Shown piece after piece: positions 15,191 to 24,811 of a stretch of DNA of 64,000 nucleotides. The notes beneath the pieces were generated by a model. That model made no database searches, was not told the origin of the DNA, and was given only the letters and a program-made list of their open reading frames with translations. The translations under genes were made by a program, and so were the position numbers. The stretch comes from Actinosynnema sp. ALI-1.44. GTDB lineage: Bacteria; Actinomycetota; Actinomycetes; Mycobacteriales; Pseudonocardiaceae. Numbering within the stretch: position 1 is the stretch's first letter; each line of letters opens with the position of its first letter. The DNA lies in contig NZ_MTQO01000052.1 of the NCBI RefSeq assembly GCF_001984155.1, positions 124,001 through 188,000 on the forward strand, read 5' to 3'.

Positions 15191-16227
15191 TTGCCGATCT
15201 GGTTGCCCCACAACGCCTTGTCATCGACGTTGTCCTTGGTCACGAGCGGCGCGGGCAGCTGGTCCTCCAGGTTGCCGTTGCCCACGTCCACAATGGTCGA
15301 TTCATGGTCGGTCGGGCCCGGCTTGAACGTCTTGCCCTCCAGCGCTGCCTTGGCGTAGAACAGCGCCCACTTCGCGTACAGGTCCGCGGGCTGCGAGACG
15401 GTCGCGTCGATCTCACCCTTGCGGATCGCCTCGAACTCCTGCGGGATGCCGTCGTTGGACACGATGGCGATGTGGTTCGGGTCGCCCGCCGGAAGCAAGT
15501 GGTTGGTCGAGCGCAGCACCTGCAGGGTGGGTGCCAGGAACACACCACCGGCCTGCATGTAGATGCCCTTGATGTCCGGGTGCTGGTTCAGGCGGGTCTG
15601 CAGCGCGGACGCGGCCTTCGAGCCCTCCCAGTCGGTCGGCTCCTCGAACACCGTGATCTCCGGGTAATTGTCCTTCATGCACTTGGCGAACGCCTCGGAG
15701 CGGTCGCGGCCGTTCACGCTGGACAACGCGCCCTGGAACTCGACGACCTTGCCCTTCTTGCCGAGCTTCTCGCCGAGGAACTTGCACGCCTTCTCGCCGT
15801 ACGCCTTGTTGTCCGCGCGCACGACCATGTACACCTTGCCGCTGTCCGGCCGGGTGTCCACTGTGACCACAGGGATCTTCTGCTGTTCCAGGCGCTGCAA
15901 CGTGGTCGCGATCGCCCCGGTGTCCTGCGGCGCCATCACGATCGCCTTCGCGCCCTGCCCCTGCAACGTCTGCACGTTGGCGACGAGGTTCTCGACCTTG
16001 TTCTGCGAGTTGGTCGACGGCATCAGGTTGACGTCCAGTTCCTTGCCGAACTGCGGCACGTACTTGATGTACGAGTTCCAGAAGTCCGAGTCGGCACGCG
16101 GGAAGTCCACGCCCACCTTGGCGTTGCCGTCGGCCGTGCCGCCACCGGACTGTTGGCCGCAAGCGGCGGCGGCCAGGACGACCGTGGCAACCGTGGCCAC
16201 GGTCTTGATCGAACTGCGGACGGGCAC
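15187..16227 (-). CDS. Sugar ABC importer, substrate-binding lipoprotein (RbsB-like)
   Basis: 346 residues. The lipobox LAAAAC gives an N-terminal lipoprotein of the cell membrane. The mature protein is a periplasmic-binding-protein type 1 fold (VGVDFPRADSDFWNSYIKYV, AIVMAPQDTGAIATTL, VVTVDTRPDSGKVYMVVRADN). Two GTG codons are adjacent at 16230 and 16227; I use 16227, seven bases from AGGAGG. Sits first of the importer genes and probably binds L-fucose or a similar sugar; no ligand can be read from sequence. Confidence 0.9.
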   Translation of the reverse strand: MPVRSSIKTVATVATVVLAAAACGQQSGGGTADGNAKVGVDFPRADSDFWNSYIKYVPQFGKELDVNLMPSTNSQNKVENLVANVQTLQGQGAKAIVMAPQDTGAIATTLQRLEQQKIPVVTVDTRPDSGKVYMVVRADNKAYGEKACKFLGEKLGKKGKVVEFQGALSSVNGRDRSEAFAKCMKDNYPEITVFEEPTDWEGSKAASALQTRLNQHPDIKGIYMQAGGVFLAPTLQVLRSTNHLLPAGDPNHIAIVSNDGIPQEFEAIRKGEIDATVSQPADLYAKWALFYAKAALEGKTFKPGPTDHESTIVDVGNGNLEDQLPAPLVTKDNVDDKALWGNQIGK

Positions 16228-16268
16228 CACAGGTCCTCCTTGACGGCGGTGTCTGCCTGGTCAGGAAT

Positions 16269-16310
16269 CGTGAGTGTTCAGACGGGTCAGAACCCGGCTG
16301 AACACCCACG
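16269..16310. terminator. Palindrome between dehydrogenase and binding-protein genes (family shared with 31542-31589)
   Basis: Outer arms CGTGAGTGTTCA and TGAACACCCACG (one wobble) with an inner GGGT/ACCC helix. It lies in the only sizeable gap of the operon, just upstream of the binding-protein gene. It may be an RNA-processing or attenuation stem that changes the ratio of transporter to enzyme mRNA. No U-run. Confidence 0.5.
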
Positions 16311-16315
16311 AGGTT

Positions 16316-17071
16316 CTACTGGGTTGGTGGACGGAGGCGGAGGCCGTGCATGCCGCCGTCCACGGCAAGTACCGTTCCCACCGTGGCGCCCGACAACGGG
16401 CTGGCCAGGTAGGCGATCGCGTTGGCCACCTCGTCGGCCGACACCAGGCGGCCCGTCGGTTGACGTGCGTTCAGGGCGAGCCGCTCCGCTGCCGGGTCCG
16501 GTGCCTGGTCGAGCAACCTGCTCACCCACGGCGTGTCCGCAGTGCCTGGGGCGACGCAGTTGACTCGGATGCCCTCGCGGACGTGGTCCGCTGCCATCGC
16601 CAGGGTCAACGCGTACACCGCGCCCTTGCTCGCGGAGTACAGCGCGCGCTGCGGGAGTCCGGCCCACGCGGCGATCGAGCACGTGTTGACGATCGCGGCG
16701 GCCGGTGACCGCCGCAAGTGCGGCACGGCGTGCCGGGCGACCCTGGCCATGCCGACCACGTTCACGTTCAGCACCCGCAGCCACTCGTCGTCGCCGTTCG
16801 CGGTGACGTCGCCGATCGCGCCGATCCCGGCGTTGTTGACCACCACGTCCAACCGGCCGAACCGCTCGACCACGGCGTCCACAGCGGACTTGACCTGTGC
16901 GTCGTCGGTGACGTCCACCTCGAACCCGGCGATGCCCTCCGGCAGGCCGTCCGGTTTCAGGTCGAGCGCGGCGACCGTCGCTCCCCTGCCTGCCAGCAGG
17001 TTCGCTGTGGCCAGGCCGATGCCCGACGCGCCACCGGTGACCACGGCGACAAGCCCGGCGAAGTCACTCAC
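16316..17071 (-). CDS. SDR dehydrogenase, probable 2-keto-3-deoxy-L-fuconate dehydrogenase
   Basis: 251 residues. GTG at 17071 overlaps the dehydratase stop as GTGA and has GGGAGA just upstream; the frame is open to 17089 but without support. Classical [13 protein letters not shown] at ~10-19, NNAG at ~82, catalytic Ser in CSIAAWAG and YSASKGA with Tyr and Lys near 147-151. In the pathway it oxidises C4 of 2-keto-3-deoxy-L-fuconate with NAD. Cytosolic. SDR substrate assignment rests on operon context. Confidence 0.87.
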   Translation of the reverse strand: MSDFAGLVAVVTGGASGIGLATANLLAGRGATVAALDLKPDGLPEGIAGFEVDVTDDAQVKSAVDAVVERFGRLDVVVNNAGIGAIGDVTANGDDEWLRVLNVNVVGMARVARHAVPHLRRSPAAAIVNTCSIAAWAGLPQRALYSASKGAVYALTLAMAADHVREGIRVNCVAPGTADTPWVSRLLDQAPDPAAERLALNARQPTGRLVSADEVANAIAYLASPLSGATVGTVLAVDGGMHGLRLRPPTQ

Positions 17072-18369
17072 GAGTTCTCTCCCGTCCACTCCGGACCTTC
17101 AGGGAAGCGGTAGCGGCGCAGCGTGGCGTCGTGCATCCGCGCGGAGAAGCCGGGTTTGCGCGGCGCGAGGTAGTACCCGGCGCGCACCACGGCCGGGTCC
17201 GTGAAGTGCTCGTGCAAGTGGTCGACCCACTCGATGGCCCGGTTCTCCTGGTCGGCCGACACCGCGACGTAGTCGAACATCGACAGGTGCCTGACCAGCT
17301 CGCACAGCCCGACACCGCCAGCGTGCGGACACACCGGGACACCGAACTTGGCCGCCAGCAACAGGATCGCCACGTTCTCGTTGACGCCGCCGACGCGGGC
17401 GGCGTCCAGCTGCAGCACCGAGATCGCCTCGGCCTGCAGCATCTGCTTGAACACCACGCGGTTCTGCACGTGCTCGCCGGACGCGACCCGGATCGGCGCG
17501 ATCCGCTGGGCGATCGCCTGGTGGCCGAGGACGTCGTCCGGTGAGGTCGGCTCCTCGATCCAGTACGGGTCGAACGGCGCCAGTGCCCGCATCCACTCGA
17601 CGGCCGTGGCGACGTCCCAGCGCTGGTTGGCGTCGACGGCGATCCGGATGTCGTCGCCGACCGCGGCCCTGGCCAGGCGCAGCCTGCGGATGTCGTCGTC
17701 GAGGTTGCCGCCGACCTTCAGCTTGATCATGTCGAAGCCGTCGGCGACGGCCTGCTTGGACAGCCGGACCAGCTTGTCGTCGGAGTAGCCGAGCCAGCCG
17801 GGCGAGGTCGTGTACGCGCGGTACCCGTTGTCGAGGATGTGCTGGGCCCGTTCGGCTTTGCCGTCCTGGGCCCGCGCGAGGATGTCGTACGCTTCGTCCG
17901 GCGTGATCGCGTCCGTCAGGTACCGGAAGTCGACGAGACCGACGATCTCCTCCGGTGTCATGTCGCTCAGGAACTGCCAGACCGGCTTGTCCGCGCGCCG
18001 TGCCGCCAGGTCCCACGCGGCGTTCACGACCGCGCCGACCGCCATGTGCGCCACGCCCTTCTCCGGGCCGAGCCAGCGCAGCTGCGAGTCCCCGACCAGT
18101 TGCCGGGAAAGGGAAGCCAGTGCCGTCGCGTCCTGCGGCACTGGCAACCCGACCACGTGCCCTTCCAGCGCGCGGATCGCCGCGGCCTGCACGTCGTTGC
18201 CTCGGCCGATGGTGAACGCGAAGCCGTACCCGTCGGGGCCTTCGTCGGCGTGCAGCACGACGTAGGCGGCCGAGTAGTCGGGGTCCGGGTTCATCGCGTC
18301 CGAACCGTCGAGCTCGCGTGAGGTGGGAAACCGGACATCGAGGACGTCCATACCGACGATGTGGGCCAT
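17068..18369 (-). CDS. L-fuconate dehydratase (enolase superfamily)
   Basis: 433 residues, matching the ~435 of L-fuconate dehydratases. Mandelate-racemase-like capping domain then barrel: IKLKVGG (catalytic Lys pair, ~residue 220), [10 protein letters not shown] (metal Asp), [10 protein letters not shown] and GEHVQNR (metal Glu), and [11 protein letters not shown] (catalytic His). Converts L-fuconate to 2-keto-3-deoxy-L-fuconate with Mg2+. ATG 18369 follows the hydrolase stop by one base. The [15 protein letters not shown] region is typical of this subgroup, which makes it the strongest anchor for reading the operon as L-fucose-specific. Confidence 0.9.
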   Translation of the reverse strand: MAHIVGMDVLDVRFPTSRELDGSDAMNPDPDYSAAYVVLHADEGPDGYGFAFTIGRGNDVQAAAIRALEGHVVGLPVPQDATALASLSRQLVGDSQLRWLGPEKGVAHMAVGAVVNAAWDLAARRADKPVWQFLSDMTPEEIVGLVDFRYLTDAITPDEAYDILARAQDGKAERAQHILDNGYRAYTTSPGWLGYSDDKLVRLSKQAVADGFDMIKLKVGGNLDDDIRRLRLARAAVGDDIRIAVDANQRWDVATAVEWMRALAPFDPYWIEEPTSPDDVLGHQAIAQRIAPIRVASGEHVQNRVVFKQMLQAEAISVLQLDAARVGGVNENVAILLLAAKFGVPVCPHAGGVGLCELVRHLSMFDYVAVSADQENRAIEWVDHLHEHFTDPAVVRAGYYLAPRKPGFSARMHDATLRRYRFPEGPEWTGENS

Positions 18370-18370
18370 G

Positions 18371-19240
18371 TCAGGCCTGCCCGACGGTCTGCCGTTGGCG
18401 GCCAAGGCCTTCGATCTCCAGCTCGACCACATCCCCCTGCCGCAGGTACGGCTTGGGCTCCGGCTGGCCGAGCGCGACGCCTTGCGGCGTACCGGTGTTG
18501 ATCACGTCCCCCGGCCGCAGCACCATGTACTGGCTCAGGGCGTGGACGATCTCGGCCACCGGGAAGATCATGTCCTTGGTGCTGGAGTCCTGCTTGAGCT
18601 CGCCGTTGACCCACAGCCGCAACGCCAGGTCCTGCGGGTCGGCGATCTCGTTCGCGGGCCGCAGCCACGGGCCGAGCGGGTTGAACGTCTCACACGACTT
18701 GCCCTTGTCCCACTGGCCGCCGGGCCGCTCGAGCTGGAACTCGCGCTCGGAGACGTCGTTGGAGATCGCATACCCGGCGATGTGCTCGTAGGCCTGATCG
18801 GGCGAGTCGAGATACCGCGCGGGCTTGCCGATCACGATCGCCAACTCGACCTCCCAGTCGGTCTTCGTGGACTTCCGGGGAATGAGTACGTCATCGTACG
18901 GGCCGACCACGCAGTCGGGGGCCTTCATGAAGACGACGGGTTCGCTGGGTATCGCCGCGCGGGACTCCGCGGCGTGCTCGCGGTAGTTCAGACCGATGCA
19001 GACCACTTTCCCCGGCTGCACGACAGGCGCGCCGACCCGTAGACCGGTACCGTCACCCGCGTCGTCGACGCGTGGTAGCGAGCCGTTCGCCACAGCGTCG
19101 GCAACACGCGCGATCCCGTCCCCGGCAAGGAAAGCACCATCGATGTCGCCGGTCAGCCCACTGAGGTCGTACAACGACCCGTCGTCGGCGCGGACCATCG
19201 GCCTCTCCTCGCCGATCCCGCCGAGGCGCATCAGGTGCAT
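18371..19240 (-). CDS. Fumarylacetoacetate-hydrolase-family enzyme, probable 2,4-diketo-3-deoxy-L-fuconate hydrolase
   Basis: 289 residues from ATG 19240, preceded by GGAGGAAGGG; the frame runs back to 19333 through the promoter. FAH fold with [22 protein letters not shown], the metal-binding [12 protein letters not shown] (Glu/Asp set) and [14 protein letters not shown]. Final step: splits 2,4-diketo-3-deoxy-L-fuconate to pyruvate and L-lactate. First gene of the operon, so the whole ~8.7 kb transcript probably starts near 19270. Confidence 0.87.
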   Translation of the reverse strand: MHLMRLGGIGEERPMVRADDGSLYDLSGLTGDIDGAFLAGDGIARVADAVANGSLPRVDDAGDGTGLRVGAPVVQPGKVVCIGLNYREHAAESRAAIPSEPVVFMKAPDCVVGPYDDVLIPRKSTKTDWEVELAIVIGKPARYLDSPDQAYEHIAGYAISNDVSEREFQLERPGGQWDKGKSCETFNPLGPWLRPANEIADPQDLALRLWVNGELKQDSSTKDMIFPVAEIVHALSQYMVLRPGDVINTGTPQGVALGQPEPKPYLRQGDVVELEIEGLGRQRQTVGQA

Positions 19241-19265
19241 GTCGGTCTTCCCTTCCTCCCCGCCG

Positions 19266-19310
19266 TCAAGACATCCGATGTATATCGCCTCCAGGGGGCC
19301 TTCGTCCAGT
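19266..19310 (-). promoter_or_regulatory. Putative promoter/operator of the sugar-acid operon
   Basis: On the minus strand TATACA (19284-19279) is a fair -10, followed downstream by the palindrome ACATCCGATGT (19271-19281) that would overlap the start site. The -35 is weak. The spacing leaves ~30 bases of leader before ATG 19240. A regulator gene is not found in or beside the operon. Confidence 0.35.
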
Positions 19311-19355
19311 CCTGTGACCGCATCGAGCCCCACAACTCCGATGATTCACCACTGT

Positions 19356-19414
19356 TGTGCAACCAATGTGGCCTTCGTTGCGTTTTTCGCAACGAAGGCC
19401 ACATTGGTTGCCAA
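19356..19414. repeat. 58-base palindromic element, copy 2
   Basis: Perfect 24-base arms (19359-19382 and 19388-19411) around TTTTT. Same element as 3115-3173, differing at two arm positions. It lies between two divergent genes (operon start 19240, esterase 19449), so here it cannot simply be a downstream terminator for either gene. That favours a dispersed mobile or structural repeat. Confidence 0.8.
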
Positions 19415-19448
19415 AACTCCGGGGTGGAGTGAGAGAAAAGAGAGGTGA

Positions 19449-20675
19449 ATGTCGATCCACGGCAAGCACGAGCCGGAGTTCGTCGAAGTGCTCGCGGAGT
19501 TCGAGCGCAACTTCGCCGAACGCAGCGAGGTCGGCGCGTCGGTGACGGTCACGGTCGACGGGCGCACAGTCGTCGACCTGTGGGGCGGCGTGGCCGACCC
19601 GGCGACCGGTGCGCAATGGGACGAACAGACCCTGGTCGACGTCTGGTCGTGCACCAAGGGCGCGACGGCGCTCTGCGCGCACATCCTGGCCGACCACGGC
19701 GACCTCGATCTGACGGCCCCGGTCGCGAGGTACTGGCCGGAGTTCGCCCGCAACGGCAAGGAAGGCGTCCGCGTCCAGCACCTTCTCGACCACCAGGCCG
19801 GGCTCGCGGGCGTGCGGGACCGGCTGCCCGACGGCGCGTTCTACGACTGGGAGCTGATGACCGGCACCCTCGCCGCCGCCGAACCGCTGTGGACCCCGGG
19901 CACCACCCACGGCTACCACGGCCTGACGTTCGGGTTCCTCGTCGGCGAAGTGGTGCGGCGGGTCAGCGGACTGCCACTGGCCGACTTCTTCGCCACGGAG
20001 GTGGCGGGCCCGCTCGGCCTGGACTTCTGGCTGAGCCTCCCGGAAGGCGAGGAGGCCAGGGTCGCCCCGACCATCCCGCCGGACATGACCGAACCGGGCA
20101 CACCGGTGCCGAGCCTCACCATGATCGCGATGAGCGATCCGACGTCCGTCCCCGGCCTGATGGTCCTGAACACCGGCGGATACATGCTGCCCGGCCAGTT
20201 CAACTCCAGGACCGCGCACGCGTCGACGATCGGGTCGGTCGGCGCGCTCACCAACGCCCGCGGACTCGCCGGGATGTACCGCCCGCTGGCCCTCGGCGGC
20301 ACGTTCGGCGACGTGCGCCTGGTCAGTCCCAACCAGGTCGCCGCGATGGGCCGGGTGACGTCGGCGTGCTCGGTGGACGCGGCCGTGCTCGTGCCCACCA
20401 GGTTCGCCAGCGGGTTCGTCAAGTCGGTCGACAACCGGCACCTGCCACCGAACGACCAGGAAGGCATCCTGCTCTCGGAGGACGCGTTCGGGCACAGCGG
20501 AATGGGCGGCGCCCTGGGCTTCGCGGACCCCCGTGCCCGCGTGTCCTTCGGTTACGCGATGAACCGGCAGGGCATCGGAATCGGCGTGAACGAACGCGGC
20601 CAGTCGCTGGTGGACGCCGTGTACCGGGCGCTGGGATACCACCGGATCACCGAGGGTGGCGCCTGGTTCGGCTGA
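19449..20675 (+). CDS. Beta-lactamase-fold serine hydrolase (EstB/class C-like)
   Basis: 408 residues, no signal peptide, hence probably cytosolic. SxxK motif in VWSCTKGATAL (~residue 72-75), a YHG-type second motif (HGYHGLTFGFLVGEV) and HSGMGGALGFADP near the end in place of KTG. That set is typical of esterases and peptidases of the family rather than true beta-lactamases. ATG 19449 has AGAGGTGA before it. The gene is divergent from the sugar operon. Substrate unknown. Confidence 0.88.
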   Translation: MSIHGKHEPEFVEVLAEFERNFAERSEVGASVTVTVDGRTVVDLWGGVADPATGAQWDEQTLVDVWSCTKGATALCAHILADHGDLDLTAPVARYWPEFARNGKEGVRVQHLLDHQAGLAGVRDRLPDGAFYDWELMTGTLAAAEPLWTPGTTHGYHGLTFGFLVGEVVRRVSGLPLADFFATEVAGPLGLDFWLSLPEGEEARVAPTIPPDMTEPGTPVPSLTMIAMSDPTSVPGLMVLNTGGYMLPGQFNSRTAHASTIGSVGALTNARGLAGMYRPLALGGTFGDVRLVSPNQVAAMGRVTSACSVDAAVLVPTRFASGFVKSVDNRHLPPNDQEGILLSEDAFGHSGMGGALGFADPRARVSFGYAMNRQGIGIGVNERGQSLVDAVYRALGYHRITEGGAWFG

Positions 20676-20699
20676 AAGGTCGCCCTTCGGACAGTCCGA

Positions 20700-21350
20700 T
20701 CACGGCACATCAGGGATGACGTACTTGGTGAAGCCGAGCGCGACAAGGTCTTCGTAGGCCTGCCAGACGTTTCCGGGGATGTCCATCGGGATCTGGAACC
20801 CCAGTTCGGCGTAGACCCTGATCCGCTGCAGGTCGCCGACCATCAGCTCCAGCGTGGTCCGCGCGGTCGCCTCGTCGGCCGTGTAGTCCACAAAGGATAT
20901 TTCCGGCGTGCTGACCAGCCACCGCGGGCCCGGCCACTGTTTCGCCGCCGTCGCGACGCCACGGCGCGCCATGTACGGCTTCGCCACGAGGATGGCGCGC
21001 TCGACCGGGATGCCCTGGCGCGTGAGCAGATCCCGCGTCCTGGTGACGTTCTCGCCCGTGTTGGTCGCCTGCTTCTCCAGTATCATCGCCGACCTCGGCA
21101 CACCGAGACCCTCCGCGACCGACGCGAAGACCTCGGCCTCCGAGTCGGCCCACGACTCGGTCACCTTGCCCCGGCCGCCGGAGATCGCCAGCAGCGGCGC
21201 CCAGCCCCCGTGCCAGACCTTGGCGGCGTGCTCGGCGACGCGGGTGTCGTGACTGCCGAGCACGAGGATGACGTCACTGCGCTCAAGCGCGGGCGCGAGA
21301 CGGTGGTAGTCCCACAGGACCTCGGCGAGCGAACGGACAGTGCTGTTCAT
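20700..21350 (-). CDS. DUF218 / YdcF-ElyC-SanA family protein
   Basis: 216 residues. VILVLGSHD near residue 28 and PLLAISGGRG, then ATNTGENVTRTRDLL and KPYMARRG, match DUF218 (YdcF). Members with a membrane anchor act in envelope homeostasis; this one has none and resembles cytosolic YdcF, which binds S-adenosylmethionine. ATG 21350 overlaps the PgeF stop as ATGA, so the two genes are coupled. Faces the esterase gene tail to tail. Role unknown. Confidence 0.85.
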   Translation of the reverse strand: MNSTVRSLAEVLWDYHRLAPALERSDVILVLGSHDTRVAEHAAKVWHGGWAPLLAISGGRGKVTESWADSEAEVFASVAEGLGVPRSAMILEKQATNTGENVTRTRDLLTRQGIPVERAILVAKPYMARRGVATAAKQWPGPRWLVSTPEISFVDYTADEATARTTLELMVGDLQRIRVYAELGFQIPMDIPGNVWQAYEDLVALGFTKYVIPDVP

Positions 21351-22054
21351 GCCCCCAGCCAGATGTACCCGGCGAAACGGCCGGTGACGCGGTCTCTTCG
21401 GTACGAGTACAGCTCCGGCGACTCGATCGTGCAGCGCCGGTCGTGCCGGACGTCGGCCACGCCGTGGTCGGTCAACTGGGCGGTGATCGTCGCGCGGATG
21501 TCCAGCGCGGGATTGCCGTGACGGCTCGTCGACCAGCCGGTGGCGGGGAACGAAGCCTGGACGTCCGCGGGGACCTCGTAGCACGCGCCGCACGCGGCGG
21601 GGCCGACCAACGCGACCATCCGCGCCGGATCCGCGCCACGCGAGACCATGGACCGGACCAGGTTGAGCACGACCCCGGCAGCGGTGCCAGGCCGCCCGGA
21701 ATGTGCCGCGCCGACCAACCCGGCGGTCGCGTCGGCGATCAGCGTCGGCGCGCAATCAGCAACCAGCACGCCCAAAGCCAACCCGACCTGGTCGGTGCAA
21801 AGCGCGTCGGCGGCCGGGGTCTCCGCACGCCACGGCTCGGTCACATATTCGACATCGACACCGTGCACCTGGTTCATCAGCACCACACGCGACGGGTCGA
21901 AACCGTGCTCCAGCGCGGTCTTGTGCCGGTTCTCCAGCACGTTGGACGCTGTGTCGCCGACGGCGCCGCCGAGGTTGCGGCTGTCGTACGGATCCGCGCT
22001 GACGCCGCCGTGGCGGTCGGTGATCACGACATGCACCCGGTCAGTCAGCAACAA
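21347..22054 (-). CDS. pgeF: Laccase-domain protein (YfiH/PgeF family)
   Basis: About 235 residues. The zinc-binding set is in place: His in MNQVHGVD, Cys in VADCAPTLIA, His in AAHSGRPG. The family acts as peptidoglycan-editing factor or purine nucleoside phosphorylase/adenosine deaminase. HSGRPG replaces the usual HAGWRG. Start is uncertain: TTG 22054 sits eight bases from GGAGGAAA and is preferred; GTG 22036 matches homologue length but has no ribosome site. Its start overlaps the end of the NB-ARC gene, unlike the usual ftsZ neighbourhood. Confidence 0.85.
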   Translation of the reverse strand: MLLTDRVHVVITDRHGGVSADPYDSRNLGGAVGDTASNVLENRHKTALEHGFDPSRVVLMNQVHGVDVEYVTEPWRAETPAADALCTDQVGLALGVLVADCAPTLIADATAGLVGAAHSGRPGTAAGVVLNLVRSMVSRGADPARMVALVGPAACGACYEVPADVQASFPATGWSTSRHGNPALDIRATITAQLTDHGVADVRHDRRCTIESPELYSYRRDRVTGRFAGYIWLGA

Positions 22055-24734
22055 CAGGGTTTCCTCCGTCCGGGGGCCGCGCGCCGAGCCTATCAAGCAG
22101 CGTGGCGAGCGCATTCGCTGTGCTCGAGCCGAGATCCACGCACAGCGCCTCGGCGGCGGAGGCGTGTTCGCAGGCCGCGTCGTGCTCACCCGTGTCCAGC
22201 AGGCAGTGCGCGGCCTCGATCAAGGCGTTGACCTGGCCACCACGGCTGCTCACTTCGTCGCGATACCACTCCAACGATTCCGTGGCATACGTGAGCGCGT
22301 CGCCGGGACGGCCTGCGCGTCGCACGACCGACGCGAGTTGGGTGAGCACTCCGGCGGTACCGAAGGACGCACGGGTCGCGCGGTAGATGTCCAGCGCCTC
22401 CAGCAGTTCACTCTCCGCCTCGGCGAACGCGCCGGCCCGGGTCTTCAGCCGCGCCGTCACGCGCAGCACGTCCGCGACACCGCCGGGGTTGCGGATCGCC
22501 GAGAAGATCGACATCGCCTCGTCGAGCAACGGCAACGCCCGCTCCGGGTGACCGGCGAGTTCCAGCGCGGAAGCCATGTTGTTCAACGTGTTGCCGACGC
22601 CGCGCTGGTCGCCCGTCCCCCGGTAGATCACCAGTGCCCGCTGGTACTGGCTGTGCGCGGCCTCGTAGTCGCCGAGCAGCCGGTGGATGACGCCGATGTT
22701 GGCGATGCTGCGCGCCTCGCCCAGCGCGTAACCCAGGCGCCCGTACAGGTCGATGGCCTGGCGGTGGTTGTCGAGCGCCGCCGGGTAGGCGCCGGTGACC
22801 CGGTGCACCATGGCGATCAGGTAGTGCGACTCGGCCGCGCCGAAGGCGTCGTCGAGTCCACTGTGCTCGGTCAACGCCTGCGAGTGCCGCTCCAGCGCGG
22901 CGGTGTACCGGCCGTTCATCCGATGACCGATCCCGGCCCGGTTGAGCATGTCCGCGGCGGCGACCGGATCGCCGAGACGCAGGTACAGTTCGCGCGCCCC
23001 CAGGTATCCGTCGATGGCCGCGGCGTGGTTGCCGTGTGCGTTGTTGACGTCGCCGATCCGGGCCGTCATGTCCGCGACGGCCCGCTGGTCGCTGGAGATC
23101 GTGGCCAGGCTCAGGCCCAGCCCGTACTGGTTGCCCGCGTCGTCGATACCGGCCCGCAGCCCGAGGAAGTGCGCGATGGCACGCGGAACACGCCAGATGT
23201 ACGACTGCAGGTCGAACTCCGCGGCCATTCCCCGGCAGCTCAACAGGTTGTCCAGCTCCAGATCGCACCACTCGACGGCGGCCTGCTCGTCGGCGAACTC
23301 ACGGGCGAGGTCCGGCAGCACGACGACCTCGTCCTTGATCGGCCGGTACGGCATCAGGGTGGCGTGCGCCGACAACGCCGCGTGCAGGTAGTAGTCGAGC
23401 GCACGAGCGGTGGCGCGCTTGCGTTCCGGCCGCGGATCGGTCTCCGCGACGCACTCACGCGCGAACTGGCGCATCAAGTCGTGCAGGCGGTAGCGGTGCC
23501 GCCCGACTTCCTTGACGAAGCTGTACTCCACCAGCTTGTCCAACGCGTCCCGGCCCGGCGCGTTGCCGCAACCGCTGAGCGCGACCGCGACGGGCAAGCC
23601 GAGATCGCCGGGAACGTGCAGACCCAGTCGCCGGAACACGACCTGCTCCGGCTCGGCCAGCCGCCGGTAGGACAGCTCGAACGCCGCACGGACGGACTTG
23701 TTCTCCGCGCGCATGGCGCGCAGCCGGGTCTGCTCGTCGGCCAGTTCCTCGGCCATGTCCGCCGCGGTCCAACTGGGACGTGCCGCCAGCGCCGCCGCCA
23801 CCAGCCGGATCGCCAGCGGCAGGCCGCCGCACAGCCGCACGATCTGATCGATCACAGCCGGGTCCTCGCCCTTGCGGCCCACGGTCGTGAACAACGAGAC
23901 CGCCGCCGGGTGCGGCAGGATGTCGACGCTGTGGCTGACGGCGCCGCGCACCCGCAACCCGTCCAGCCTGCGGCGGCTGGTGACGAGAACCAACGAGTTC
24001 GTGGACCCGGGCAGCAGGTGCTCGACCTGCTCGGTCGACGCCGCGTTGTCGAGGACCACCAGCACACCGCGGCCGCCGAGCGTGGCACGCCAGACCTCAC
24101 CCCACTCCGCCGCCGTCGCGGGTCGCTGTGCCGGCGTCTTGTTCAGCATCGCCAGCAGCCGTGCCAACGCATGCGCCGGGTCGAGTTCCTCATCCGTGTT
24201 GGCCTGCAGGTCGATGAACAGCTGTCCGTCGGGGAACCGCGCGGCCAGCCGGTGCGCCAGTTCCACCGCCAGTGTCGTCTTCCCGATCCCGGCCATGCCG
24301 TCGATGGCGAGCACGGCCGCACCACGGGTGATCACCTGCTCGGTCAGCGTTTCCAGCTCGTCGTCGCGGCCGGTGAAGTCCGGGTCCGCGCCGATCAGCG
24401 TGTTCACCGGGGACTTGAGGGCCTTGCGCGGCGCTCGGGACGCCGACACGCGGTACCAGGCGTCGGCCCACTCGCGTTGTTCCCCCGGCGACGCCCCGAG
24501 CGCGATCACGATCGCGTCCAGCACCTCCGCGGGCACCATCGTCTTGCCGGTGACGTAACTGTGCACAGTGGACTTGCTGGACGCGGGCAGGCCCAGCCTG
24601 CGGGTCAGCTCGGCGAGGCTGACCCTGCTCCGGCCGGTGCCCCGCGCGGCGCGTGCGGACAGCAGGCCGAGTTCAGCGGCCAAGTCGTCCGGCTTGTGCA
24701 CGCGCTGTGGATCCGGCCCCGCGGTGGTGGTCAC
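22041..24734 (-). CDS. HTH / NB-ARC / TPR regulator (STAND ATPase)
   Basis: 897 residues. Helix-turn-helix at ~30-85 (RVSLAELTRRLGLPASSKSTVHSYVTG), NB-ARC ATPase from ~120 (TGRDDELETL, P-loop IDGMAGIGKTT, LVVLDNA, LVTSRRRLDGL, GLPLAIRLVAAAL), winged-helix then a long tetratricopeptide array from ~560 to the end. STAND proteins oligomerise on sensing a signal through the repeats. In actinomycetes this design is usually a transcription regulator. It is divergent from a DUF397 gene at 24812, which looks like its target. I prefer regulator over phage-defence because no effector domain is present. Confidence 0.85.
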   Translation of the reverse strand: MTTTAGPDPQRVHKPDDLAAELGLLSARAARGTGRSRVSLAELTRRLGLPASSKSTVHSYVTGKTMVPAEVLDAIVIALGASPGEQREWADAWYRVSASRAPRKALKSPVNTLIGADPDFTGRDDELETLTEQVITRGAAVLAIDGMAGIGKTTLAVELAHRLAARFPDGQLFIDLQANTDEELDPAHALARLLAMLNKTPAQRPATAAEWGEVWRATLGGRGVLVVLDNAASTEQVEHLLPGSTNSLVLVTSRRRLDGLRVRGAVSHSVDILPHPAAVSLFTTVGRKGEDPAVIDQIVRLCGGLPLAIRLVAAALAARPSWTAADMAEELADEQTRLRAMRAENKSVRAAFELSYRRLAEPEQVVFRRLGLHVPGDLGLPVAVALSGCGNAPGRDALDKLVEYSFVKEVGRHRYRLHDLMRQFARECVAETDPRPERKRATARALDYYLHAALSAHATLMPYRPIKDEVVVLPDLAREFADEQAAVEWCDLELDNLLSCRGMAAEFDLQSYIWRVPRAIAHFLGLRAGIDDAGNQYGLGLSLATISSDQRAVADMTARIGDVNNAHGNHAAAIDGYLGARELYLRLGDPVAAADMLNRAGIGHRMNGRYTAALERHSQALTEHSGLDDAFGAAESHYLIAMVHRVTGAYPAALDNHRQAIDLYGRLGYALGEARSIANIGVIHRLLGDYEAAHSQYQRALVIYRGTGDQRGVGNTLNNMASALELAGHPERALPLLDEAMSIFSAIRNPGGVADVLRVTARLKTRAGAFAEAESELLEALDIYRATRASFGTAGVLTQLASVVRRAGRPGDALTYATESLEWYRDEVSSRGGQVNALIEAAHCLLDTGEHDAACEHASAAEALCVDLGSSTANALATLLDRLGARPPDGGNPVVAD

Positions 24735-24811
24735 GCCCCTCCCGTCCAGGATCGTCCGGACCCGTACGAGACAAGCGTCCGGACGCCTCGCCGTCGCGTC
24801 CCCTTGTCGCC

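Noticed and set aside
19449-20675. True class C beta-lactamase (drug resistance)
   Set aside because: No signal peptide and no KTG; motifs fit esterases and peptidases of the fold.
22041-24734. STAND protein as an antiphage (Avs-like) defence system
   Set aside because: It has an N-terminal HTH and no nuclease, protease or TIR effector; the DUF397 neighbour fits regulation.
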